A DNA stretch of 64,000 bases from Citrus sinensis (Eukaryota; Streptophyta; Magnoliopsida; Sapindales; Rutaceae): assembly GCF_022201045.2 (NCBI RefSeq), contig NC_068558.1, positions 46,713,001-46,777,000 on the forward strand, given 5' to 3'. The position numbers and the translations under genes were made by a program. Below are positions 14,607-26,227 of the stretch, piece after piece. Position 1 is the first letter of the stretch; each line of letters begins with the position of its first letter. The notes below the pieces were generated by a model. That model ran no database searches and was not told the origin of the DNA. It worked only from the letters and a program-made list of their open reading frames with translations.

Positions 14607-15988
14607 CCCGCATTCGTGAAACAGAAGGGGCTTGAAACAATTGCCGTTTCCCAGTTCTCTCATATATCAGGTGTGTGTGATAAAGATTTTTCTCTTGTAT
14701 ATAGGTCTGATACAAACATTTCTTACTCTCTGGTTTAGCAAATTTGTGGGGGGCAACAAGAACAAACTGAAAAAAAAAAAATGTTATTAGCTTTAATTTT
14801 CTTTGTGTGAGTGTGTTAGTAGAGTTGCAGATTAAGGCTTGTTTCCGTGTCTTTTATTCTACTTTGCCTCATTGCATCTGCATTGTGTTGTTGCAATTCT
14901 CTATCGGTAAAGAATCAAGAGAAGGTATTTGTTATATTCATTCATGTTTTATTTTATTTTATTTTATTTTCCTTCCCTCTTCGATATGTTTATGGGAATC
15001 ACATGAAGCTTCTTTAATGAAAGCAGAAAATTTCCAGTTTATCCAAAGACCATAATCACTTTTACAACAGGTAGATGATTTCGAGGAGATGATCATTAAC
15101 AACAGCTGCTTGCATGCTTTTTCATTTAAAACGAAAGAATCCTAACACTTTGAAAAAATGAAATTGTCTTGGTTACTTGATTTGCAAGATTCTCTAACTA
15201 CATGAGCAATCAACACTTCCCGTCTCCTCTGATCTCTCGCGCGTGCACATACATACAAGTGGGTGTTTTTAACAGTGATACTTAAATTTATTAATGGCTT
15301 TCTCAAGTCAAGTGAGGAAAAGGGAACCCCACAGACGAATTGAGAGAGTATTCACTCACTTTCTAGTCCGTACAAAGGGGAAAGTGACGCTCAATCTAAT
15401 AAGGGCCATGTATATGTTGATGGCTTGTTGCATCTTTATGGCGCTAGCATTATCTTAAATCACATTTTATAAAGTAAGAAACTTCCAATTGCATGGTAAA
15501 CACTAGCCTATTCGATGGTGAATGCAAACGTTATTGATATGGCAAAGAAATCAGCACCATTCACTTGGCGTCGTCGGCGATAAACAACAAAATAACTGGG
15601 CTGTGTGTGTGTGAAGCTGCACATTTATCCGTTAACAAGAAAATGCTTCTGTGAGTTGATTGATCTTCAATATGTTACTTCCACTGAAACGGAGTGACAA
15701 TACAAGATTGTGAAATGGAAACTTTGAGAAAGCAATATTTCTCGTATTCTTATACAAAACGAAATGCAATCAACAAATTTGACCACATGCATCAGGAAAT
15801 TAGATAATATGACAGCATTTAATGAATTAACTGTGGAACTGGGCTTGTGATTCAGTGCTGGAACTGGTGTTATCTTGTCTCAGAGGAGACGGGACCCACT
15901 GCATATAATGAGTCATTTGCCGTTGCGGCATCTTCTACACAGACACAGTCACAGCCACATTATCCAATTATGTTTCTAAATTCTCGTA
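14607..15988. other. MYB 3' flank, non-coding
   Basis: Downstream of the MYB stop the sequence is T-rich with TTTTA repeats (about 14950-14972), consistent with a 3' UTR and terminator region. I see no gene. Confidence 0.5.
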
Positions 15989-16472
15989 GCTGTAGCCAGT
16001 GGCAGACGCAGAAACTAAAATGAGGGGAGGTTTAGTTCAAAAATTTTTATTTAATTTAGATTTTTTTAATGTTCACTCGAATATATTTTAAGTCTTATAA
16101 ACTTAAATTTTATTATTTTTTTTAAATTCTAAATAATAATAGTAATAAATTATTATTTTTAAATGCGTGAAAATATTATTTTTTGAAGTAGTATTTTAAA
16201 TGCGTGAAAATATTATTTTTCGAAGTAGTTTCCACAAAATATTTAAAAAAATAAAATAATGTGGCTAATGGGATTTGAACCAAGGTTTTAAAATCATTAA
16301 ATAACACTCTTACTATTGAACAACAAGTCTTTTAATATATGAAAAATGTGTCCAAATTATTTTATCTAACTTTTTCAAAAGGGGCTTGTGGTACATTTAA
16401 AAGAAAATTTAATGGTCCAGGGGGGGCTGAAGCCCCTCCTGGACCTTAATTGGGTCCGCCCATGGCTGTAGC
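15989..16472. mobile_element. Non-autonomous hAT-type element with 8-bp target-site duplication
   Basis: The element body spans 15997-16464 (468 bp) and is flanked on both sides by gctgtagc (15989-15996 and 16465-16472), an 8-bp duplication as made by hAT transposases. The ends are imperfect inverted repeats: CAGTGGCAGACGCAG on the left, and CATGGGCGGACCCAA when the right end is reverse-complemented (10 of 15 match). A subterminal GGGGGGCTGAAGCCCC palindrome sits just inside the right end. Inside, a 37-bp unit beginning aaatgcgtgaaaatatt is repeated at 16161 and 16198. No transposase is encoded, so it would depend on a donor in trans. Confidence 0.8.
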
Positions 16473-16525
16473 CCTGCAGGTGAAATATATTTCTAATCGA
16501 AGGGATTGGCTTCAACTAATTTGTA

Positions 16526-16529
<4 letters not shown>

Positions 16530-16561
<32 letters not shown>
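16530..16561. repeat. (TA)n microsatellite
   Basis: An uninterrupted TA dinucleotide run of about 16 units lies just downstream of the hAT-type element. It should be length-polymorphic. Confidence 0.9.
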
Positions 16562-16564
<3 letters not shown>

Positions 16565-19500
16565 CTGTTATAAAACAGGTGGCTAAAGCTTGGCTTTATC
16601 ATATTCAGCCCCATAAAAAAAAAAAAAAAGGAAAAAAGAAATTAATTTTAAAATCATGCGTCTGAGCTTATGACCTAAATGCTGATTTGTTTGAAGACAT
16701 ACATCATCAAATCTACAAAATGAAGACATACTTCATTGTGAAAGAAAAGTGCGTTGGTTCCTGGCCTTGGTCTAGAAAGGTACGAAAAATAGTAAAATAC
16801 TTGCAAAATTATCATTATTATGATTATTAATTTTGAGAGGCAAAATTAATGTTATTAGGGAAAGCGATAACATAACCAACCCAGTGAGTCAGTTCTTGGA
16901 AATTGAATGGGCCATATTCAGGTCCATGATCCCCAGCCCAATGTGACGATAACGGGTTGAGATACGTTGTCCACTAAATGAAGATACCTTTTTACTAAAT
17001 AGCCCTAATCAATATCTGATCTCGTTCATCCGAATACACTTTCACTTGTGATAATTTAATGCAATAAAGGCCGCTTTCGCATTACTTTTGAACAACTTTA
17101 AAATGATTTTGAAAAGTCAAAAATTAATTTTAAATGTTATTTTTTTTAAATTATTACAATATGTGTGACGTAATACAAATTAGTATATTAAATGTATCGC
17201 CTTGTAGTTAATTTTTTAATTTAAATATGAGATATTTTGAGTACATGTATCAGGCTGTCGCTGTTTATTATTTTTCGCCAATGTTGGTATATTAATTTTC
17301 AACTAATTTAGCGATCAATGTATTTAAGTATCAACTATCAACCCTCAAGAAATGACAAGTGATGGCGAAGAAATTGTTTGTCTTGAGTAGGTAGATTAGT
17401 TGTGTGCCTATACATTTGTACGCGTGCATATCTAATTGATCACCCATTCATCGCCTGTACATCCTCTGTAATCACCACACAAACACATACACAGAAAGAA
17501 AGCCCCAATTATAACAAAGTTTGGAAGTGCCTCATTCTGATCAAGCGTTCAGAAAAGGATGAAAAACTCACTACTAAAAATTATGAATTGAATTTTGAAC
17601 GAGACACAAACTCACATAATCATTCCAAACCTAAAATTAAAAAAAAAATAAAATTGCTAATTACTTTTCCTTCAACTATTTGTTGGGTCTCTTCAATTCC
17701 TGCCCTGAGTTGGCGGAAATTGCTTGTTTCCTTCCCAGTTACATAAAATAAGAATATATATCAATTAATAAAAAAGCAAATCTAGGAAATGGAAATTGCC
17801 CTGAGACGGTCCTGTGACTGTGAGTAACATCAACAACGTCACGTAATCCAAATCTACCTACATAAAGTCCAAGATTTATATTTTCAATGAACTTTGTTAC
17901 TATTGCTTTTATCACTGACGCTAAGCAACCGATTTCATTCGCCAAATACAATTTTTTTTTTTTTATAATTTTAAAAAAAAAGGGTCATTGTAATATAAAA
18001 TTTGACAACAAAAGTTTGATCTCTCACGCGGAGTTTTTCTTCCCATTAAGGAGACACGAAGGGCAATTACAGTCACAAGGTGACAAAAATGTTAGTGTCA
18101 CCAGTGCCAGCACCCTCGTATTTAATTGTAAAAGTCATTTTATTCAGTTGAAACACACCACAATCCTCTTGTGAACCTAAACAACCTCCTACTTTTCTTT
18201 TACTGCATTTGAAAATTACAATTTTTTTTCTGGATAATAATAAAAAAAAATTGCATCATGAAGAATTAATGGAGTCCACATAATTTATCTGTTTCCTTTG
18301 GATTTTCTCACCAGCCAAACAATATCTCTCTCATAAACAACTAAAACCCCCCAAAGGGTTTGGAGCCCACGGTCTATCACTTTCTAAGGGGACTTGAAAT
18401 GTCGGCAATTAATACATGGCGGTGCCATTGGGCAAGGTAAATAAAACGTGTAGTGTTTAAAAATTGTGGCAGTGTGACTTTCTTAAGATTTCTTCGTGTT
18501 TTTTCTACTGAAATGATGATTCGTGTTGAGCATTTGCTGGCTACAAGTATTTTAGGATTTATAATTATTTGTTTAATTATTTATTTCGATAGATCTTCCA
18601 AAAGAAAGACCGGAGAAGCCGATGAATTCTGTTGCGATTCTAGAAATTCAAATATGAAGAAATGTGTTTCATTCGTTTTAAATTTTAATGGGGGTCAATG
18701 CATTCATATATTATTTGAGAATGTTAGAGGTTGGACAAATATATATATTCTATCATTTATTTTTTTTAAAAAAAAAAAAAGAGAGAGAGAGAATCAATAG
18801 ACGGAACAATAATTAAAACTAAGGTATGTCTATTTGTCATTTACTATCTTATTTCATATTTAAAATTATCAGTTTTGGAGGGCGGGTAAAGTTCAAATCA
18901 ATTCTTTTTATCTTCGCCAAGATTCGAACTCGCACGTGAACTGCTATAGAAAAGTTATGTGAAAAACACTCGGATAAAGTCTCTATGGCTGCAAACAACC
19001 GTCACTCTAAGTTTGATTTCTAAGCAGTTGCGTGAAAAAGAATATGATGTTAATTCAAGATATTGGTTTAGTTTCCATTCAAAAAATAAAAAATCTTATT
19101 TTACTTTATCGTTAATTTTTTTATGTTTTTACGTTTGAAATCACAAATGCTACGTGTTTATTAAAATTCACACCATTTCTTTTTTCTAACTGCGGTAGAA
19201 AAACTCCATCGTAAAACACTGTTAATAATTATATAATTATAATAATAATTTATTTTTATTATTTATTACTTTGATCTTGTGGCTCTATGATAAAGCAGCT
19301 CCACACACAATCACTGTTTGTTTTAATTATATTTTTCATATAATTTTAGTTGTTCAAATGAGAACATGCGACTGGGCTGAGACTAGACCACGTTGCCCTG
19401 GGGTAAACAAACCCGAGATTGTCGTTTAGCTCAGCATGCATTGGATCAAAAGCCATGAAATCCAGAGGCTTAAAAAAACAAAAAACGTGTGAGTCTTTGT

Positions 19501-22500
19501 CAACCTATCAATCCGGTAAATTACAGGTGATAACTTTGGAAACAAACAAAGATATTAGAGAAGGAGCATCTTATCTGAACTAACTTTTGTATTCTTATAA
19601 TTTTTTTATATTTTTTAAATTATCTTCGTTAAAATCATAATTAATTTTATTATTTTAAATATAATAATAATTATTATTAATTTTTATTAATTTTATTATT
19701 TTAGTTATTATTAATATTATTATTATTATTAACATTTAGTATTATTAATTTTATATTTTAAATTAATATCATTTTTATAATAATATTTATACATGTATCT
19801 AATTAATGAAAATTACATTATTTAATACTATGAGTATTTTGGTAAATTGATTCTCATTCCCATTTATTTTGTCAAGTAAATACATCAATGATATTTCAGC
19901 ACATTCTCATTCTCATTTATTTTTGTCAAGTAAACATTAGAATCTCATTTCTATTCTCATTCCTAACTCATTATCATTCCATGAAGTAAACGTACCATTA
20001 GTTATTTACTGTTTGGAACTCAAACTTCATTGATTAACGAGGCAGAAAACAAATAAAAGCTGGATATTGAATTATAGTTTGGATCTCAGAAGCAATCCAC
20101 TTTTTCAAAAAAATTATTAAAAGACCAAAAATACTTTTACAAATTCACTTTAATAATATATTTATTTATTGGGTGAAACTATTTGAATTCACTAAAATAT
20201 TTTATAAACTTGTTCATAAAAATATGTTGTTACTAGAGTGTTGCTAACATATAGTTCTTTCAAAATAATGTAAAATGTTGTAATAGGTGGTAGGATCCGT
20301 ATGATTTTAGAAGAGGCTGTAAGTTAAAGCAGTTGTAACTTAGCAAAATCTTTGTTACTAAAGTACCCACAATGTAAATTATAGATATAAACAAACTAAT
20401 ATAATTTAATAAAAAAAAATTATTCTCTAAATTCATTTTAAGCTATTTGAAAATTTGTAAATAATCAATCATCTATTTTTTTTAAGTCTTATAATTTTTA
20501 TTTTTATTTTTTTCAGAATATCAAACCTACTTGCTTCGTGTTTACTTTCGAGCTACATTCAAGCAAAACTTGAAAATTCTTCAATTCGATTCAACTAATG
20601 AAAAATATGAAAACCAAATAATTAAAGTCCTGTACACAACAAAATACCGTGTGAAGTCTGCGGGAATCAAGCTTTACAAAATGCTAGAAAGCTCCAGACT
20701 GCAAACTCAATCTTTCCCACACACAATGCCTTACGGGTAGAATTCTTTTCTCGGATACTCCAAAACAAAGTCAAGTCTCTTTGGCACAATTTTTTATTCT
20801 TTTTTTTTTGAGTTTATTTAGTAGAATAATGTAATGTGAGATAAGTTAGTTATGCGAGGGGTATAATTAGTATTTAGATGGGTGTGTATAACAAAATCTT
20901 TATTATAAATTTTAATAGATGTTGAGAATAATTTGATGGCCATAGTTTTATTGAGAAAAAAGAGGTATAAAGAGTGTTTCGATAGATTCAAATAGTCATA
21001 TCCTTATTTTTTCTTTTTATACTCGTAACTAATTTTATTATTAATTTATTATTTTAATCTACTCAATAAATGAGACGTGTAAAAATATCACGTTATTCTA
21101 TTTTCAAAATAGAAAATTGAACTTTTGATCTAGAGAGTCTATAATAATATACTCAAAAAACTGAACCTGCCTCCGTGTAGTTTGACCGTGACGTGGCACA
21201 CAAACGACAAATGACAAAACTAGACCATTACGCTAAAAAAATAATGATAACAGTAAAGTAATATTCGTGTATTAAATCACGGGGGGACGAGTCGAAATCT
21301 ACGCGCCCCAACATATCGCAGGGATCCATCACAAAAAAGTAACAATAAAGTAAAATAAAATAACGAATCGCAGAGGAGTGGACTGATCACAATCATAGAG
21401 CTTGGAGCCCATCAGGCCATCGCAGCAGCGAGAGTACAAATGAGTTCGTGGGTCCACTCACTAATGGACTAAATCCTATTCACAAGAGTTCCAAGAACGG
21501 CTCATCACCGCACGTCCCTGGGGTTTGTACGTGGGGCCGTCCACTTCAGGTTCTTCTTTTATGTATAGAGACTGGACACGTGACAGCATCTTGGCTAAGG
21601 AAGGCGACTAGTCAATAAATCAACAGTCGGTGAGCGGCAGAGCCTACTGAACCCATCAAAACTCAACTCTGTATATAATTTATACAACCAACAACTATAA
21701 AAAAATTTCGACGATAAGAGAGGAGGCTAAAGAAACAATAAAAAAAAAAATGTGCAGAAAAGTTGTTAATAAAAAGGAAAAGCGAAAGCTCCATCTCCAA
21801 CAATGCTGCGTACAGCGTGGACCCACTTTTGCCGATCAGATAAGAAAAAATAAGTACTTTGTTCGGTAACATAGATTGTGGCACGTGGCGTGCGCTTCTT
21901 GGGCCTGAGCTGTGGTGGACCCATAGGGGCCACGACCTGTTGAAAATCCAATAATATATCCGCCAGGACTCAGCTTCCGCCTTAAGTTATCAAAAACGCG
22001 GACAGCTGTCCACCTTGTTCAACGCGGTTACTTACATCATCATCATCGTCATTATCATATTAAACACGAGCTTTACCCCATCCGCGATCGATCCTTATCC
22101 ACTACCGAAACTACCCTTGTCTCAACATTGGTTTTGTCGCCTACCAAACTCTAAAGCAGGGCAATTTTGGGATGGAATTAAGCTAGGGCAGATGATTAAC
22201 GTGACCGCATTAGCTGCAATAAAGTGGGTTTAATTTTGGTTGGTGAATAGTTGATCTAACCTTAGTTCCTAGAGATCACTACAAGCCCACTGCCTAGATA
22301 CACTCAAAAAAGGGCTAAAGCAGAGGGCAGCTACTGTTAACGGCAATAACGGGATCGTGGTTCCACCTTAATTTTGCCAGCCTTTTTCTCATTTTAGTAC
22401 TCTTTTTGTTTGGGACCCAAGTCCACTCCAAACTCAATAATGCATGCGTTTCTGGGGTTCAGAATCCACGTGCCAGTGATTTTTGATAAAGAATTTGCTA

Positions 22501-23800
22501 TTTTTTCGAGTGATGATACTTTAGTGGCAATGTTTATATGGGAGTAACAAGTGTTTGGTTAATTCCTACTCGGGACTTATATAATTGTAATTGATAAGGT
22601 TTAGTCATATTATTCATTGAACTTTATTCTATGAAAAAGTGCACTCAAACTCTTAAAGTTTGCGTTATACATAAATGAATGTCTATGTCTCTCTTTCGAT
22701 CAGTAAATTGTGATAATATTTACCCAAAAAAAAAAATGCTATAATGTATCATTTCCATTTCCATCAAAATAGAAAACTTAGTGAACAAAAAGACTTATTC
22801 AGTAGAGACAAATAAAAGTGTCATTTTGCAACACTGTAAAATTAGTGGATGCACCAAGCTCGAAGACATGGTACTTCTTGAAAATTCATTTGAGGCCCAA
22901 AAATAAGCAAGTAATGTTCATAACACAATTTTCTGTGATCTTAATAAAATAAGCAGTCCCTTAAAAATTCATAGGTAGACGTATGATTTTTTTTAGTTAT
23001 ATATTCACATCGGTTTCAATAATTAATGCTAATTGAAAAACTCTTTTGATTTAGTTAAGTTAAAATAAATCTCTAGTCTTTTGATGGTATCAATAATCTT
23101 ATGACAAAATTGACAAGTGAGAAGCAGCGGGGGTAAAGGGTAATAGTGACGGGAAAGGAAAGGATAGGCGGGACATGGCTAATGGTATTGTCACCTCGCC
23201 GTGGTTGGGAAGTCGTGCAGGCAGGTCCCTATGGGGTACACTCCTCTCAAATTTCTGTCTCTGTTTTGTTTCTGTTTTTTCTTTGTTTGTAGAACTGGGG
23301 CTTTGCTGAATGCTGACTGCCGAAGTTGCGACTCACTAACGAATTACGGGTCCAGAAGCAGCAATTATCAGGTGATACGTGTCCTTGTATCACTGTTGTG
23401 GGAACTCCGATTCTCTACGTCGTTTGTCACAGCGCTGCCGTGTGGATACCTTTAATTATTATTATTATTATTTGATCTTCTTACTTAACTGCGGTCACTG
23501 TAGAGTACAATTAATGTGTCGCATCACACGTTTATCCACTCATATACCGCAATACCCCTAGCATTGATAGCTATCAAAAAATACATCTTTATGACACCTG
23601 GAAGGCTAGACTCAAGACAGCCAGTGAAGTACGGGCATATATGGAATCACAAGAATATAGGTTGGGTGTGTATAAAAAAGGTTCTTGGGGAAGAGATTGA
23701 GTTTACCCTTTGACCTTATCATGAAATTTTGTAACGAATGATTCACGAAAGCTCAAACGCTACAGCGTTGTGCTATTAATTAACTATTGCGCCCGCTCTT
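16562..23800. other. Intergenic region between MYB and DUF1685 genes
   Basis: AT-rich DNA with no supportable gene. Points of note are a tRNA/SINE-like patch at about 18870-19030 on the minus strand (gagttcgaatcttggc resembles an RNA polymerase III B box). Another is an AT-rich, possibly MITE-derived block at about 19560-20020 with repeated 'gtcaagtaaa' and 'cattctcatt' words. Short frames (for example 18453-18800 or 20531-20740) show no domain. Confidence 0.5.
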
Positions 23801-23912
23801 TCTATATTCCCTCTACTCTCTACATACAGTTCTTTTATCTTCTTCTTCGCTCGTTTTTCTGCTCTTACCAAATTAAAAAAAAAAAAAAAAATCTGTTGAT
23901 TTGCTAGATATC

Positions 23913-24867
23913 ATGGCGTCTGATGAAACCATGACTGTACTTTCTTCCATGCACGATGAAGAATTTGATGATACTGATGATGGGTATGACCATCATCATC
24001 AACCCCACAACTTGTCTAGGCTGTCCGTGTGCACAAGTTCCATGTACACTAATGAAGACGACGACGACGACGACGACGACGGTGAGGGCATGAATATTTA
24101 CATGTCGAGATTGTCAATAGAAAGTTTTGATGGTGATGCGGATGAGGAATTCTCCGATGAAAAAGAATTCAAAGGGTTGGCGGAACTGTCGTCGGATTCT
24201 GACAAAGAAGCCGGATGGTACTCGATGCCAGGGACGCCGCCTCGCCGGAGCGCTCGTCGCGAGTCAATAAGTCAGGAGGAGGAGATGATGGGTACTGTCA
24301 AAGATTATGCGAGTGAGAATGAAGCGCAAAAGGGTAGGTTGAGGCAAAAGGTGAGAAGGAATTTGAGGAGGAGGAGGACTGTGAACAGCAGTAAGTATGT
24401 AAATAAGAAAGATAGAGATAATAATAGTGCAAGTGGAGAGAGCGATCAAAGCGGCGGCTGTGGGAGTGGAGTTGTGGTGATAACGAGGCCTAAAGGTGGG
24501 AGAAGGTCTTTGTGTATGGGATTAGAAGAAATGAAAGCTTGTAGAGACCTTGGGTTTGAATTGGAGCATGAGCGTACCTTGGAGATGCCCGGTCGTGTTT
24601 CTTTGTCCGGTTCAACGCTTGATACTAGCAGTGGTGGCAATTCTCCCATCGCCAATTGGCGCATCTCTAGCCCCGGTAATAATTTCCCTTTAATATCCCG
24701 GCTCCGGTTGCAATTCTTTGCGTTTCTGCATTGTCTTTTTCAGATTACCGAGTGTCCGTACTGAATTTGTATGTAATTCAGGTGATGATCCGCGGGATGT
24801 GAAGGCACGGCTCAAGGTGTGGGCGCAGGCTGTGGCACTTGCATCAACATCTCGACACAGCGCTTGA
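23913..24867 (+). CDS. DUF1685-family protein, function unknown
   Basis: Exons 23913-24675 and 24782-24867 join to 282 residues. The C-terminal half carries the features of the plant-specific DUF1685 family: GLEEMKACRDLGFELEHE, then a serine-rich stretch, then the second exon GDDPRDVKARLKVWAQAVAL before the stop. The N-terminal half is acidic and probably disordered, with an eight-residue aspartate run (GAC x8) and basic RRNLRRRR between residues of the middle. No membrane segment, signal peptide or catalytic motif is visible, so no function is offered. The start at 23913 (atatcATGGCG) is the first ATG in frame; the frame remains open a few codons upstream without another ATG. The leader is CT-rich with an A-tract at 23874-23891. 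The gene converges on the pectin acetylesterase gene 1.36 kb away. Confidence 0.85.
24057..24080 (+). repeat. (GAC)8 coding microsatellite
   Basis: Eight perfect GAC codons encode an aspartate run in the N-terminal part of the DUF1685 protein. A pure codon run suggests replication slippage and possible length variation between alleles. Confidence 0.95.
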
Positions 24868-26227
24868 CTCACTGTCTTTACTGCCTCCGGCTCCTAATTC
24901 CGGGGTTTAATTTTCCAGTTTTTGTTTGTTGGACGAAGAGTGTTGCTTCTCCTTCATTTTCCTTACTACATACCATATCAGTTTTTTTTTTCCCCTCATC
25001 TTTTCAAAGGTTCCTCTTTTTTAATTAATTTTTTTTTTGGGTTGGAAAGTTGGCATTCGGGGTTCAACCTTTTTTTTTGGGGATCGCTCACTAGTCAGTA
25101 GCCTACAGCTTGCTGCGAGTACTGTCTCTGTACCCGGTGTCTGTTCTTGTAAAATATTAGACGAACCAACTCAAGATGGAGCCTTTATAGAATTGGAATA
25201 TACTTGCTAATCGCTTACTAAAGTCCTTTGTTTTTTATTCAGGGTTTGATATTATGTTACAGACTAGCTGTGTTTTCCACGGAAAATTTATCATTTTACT
25301 CAGAAAGTTCAAATTATACGATGGTTCCTGGGGTTTTCTGAGCTCCACTTGACCACAAATCAAATGGAACAATTAAAACTTGAGCTCAAAATTTGGTACG
25401 GCTGTTATACTGCCTGCATATTTAAATTCATTAACAAGTTTTGTGGAGTTAGATCTTTACCTAACCAACAATGACGGATATCAAAAAATTAAAATGAATA
25501 AATCACCCATCAGTGTGATAATAAATACATAGGTGAACAACCTTCAAGGAACCCCTCCTGAATGATAATATAATTGAAACGAACCGAACCGAAATGTAAT
25601 AATGTATCACTGACAAAATGCAAACCCTTCAGTGCATTCGAAAATGTGAAGGACATCAAGGAGGCAGGCACCAAGCAGACTTGGGAGGACAAAAGTTAAC
25701 CTTGTGCTCTGGGAGATTGTTATTTCTGATATAACATCATTGCTGCAGAGGAAGATATTGATTTCAGTCTCACACTCGAGACGAAATGGAATTCAGAGAG
25801 GTGCATCATGAACTTAACTGTATCATGATCCCTCAAATCATATCTAAGATATATGTATAAACAATGTAACGGCACAATATGATTTTATATCCCTCCAACT
25901 TAAAATTTACTTTTTGCTAATGAAAGCATAGGGAGCCTATGATGTTAATATACGACGCCCTCTGCTCTATGCACTGATTTCCATATCCTATTGGAGGTAA
26001 AGAACTGAAAATTAGCGTCATTAAGATAAGGCTGAAAAACCTTAAGTCCTGTAGACACAACAATATTTCCCTTAAAATCTGCACGAATATACAAGAAGAA
26101 TGCTGCCTGTAGATTTGCATTCCCAGGCAGGGGATAGCCATTTTATCTCATCTATGAATCTTACAATTTCTACAATAACACTTGAGATAAATGATTAAAT
26201 GGCTTGTGGAGCCAAGAATAATTCCAC
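24868..26227. other. Convergent 3' flanks of DUF1685 and pectin acetylesterase genes
   Basis: The stretch between the two stop codons holds T-rich DNA next to the DUF1685 gene and no gene-like frame. It presumably contains both 3' UTRs and polyadenylation signals. Confidence 0.5.

Noticed and set aside
18453-18800. 115-codon frame with a hydrophobic stretch
   Set aside because: No ATG with good context at its start, no known family, ends in an A/GA simple repeat; isolated in intergenic DNA.
19560-20020. MITE-like block with 'gtcaagtaaa' words
   Set aside because: Style suggests a transposon, but I could not find matching inverted ends or a target duplication, so it is not listed as an element.
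20531-20740. 69-codon frame
   Set aside because: No domain, no flanking exons and an AT-rich setting; treated as chance.
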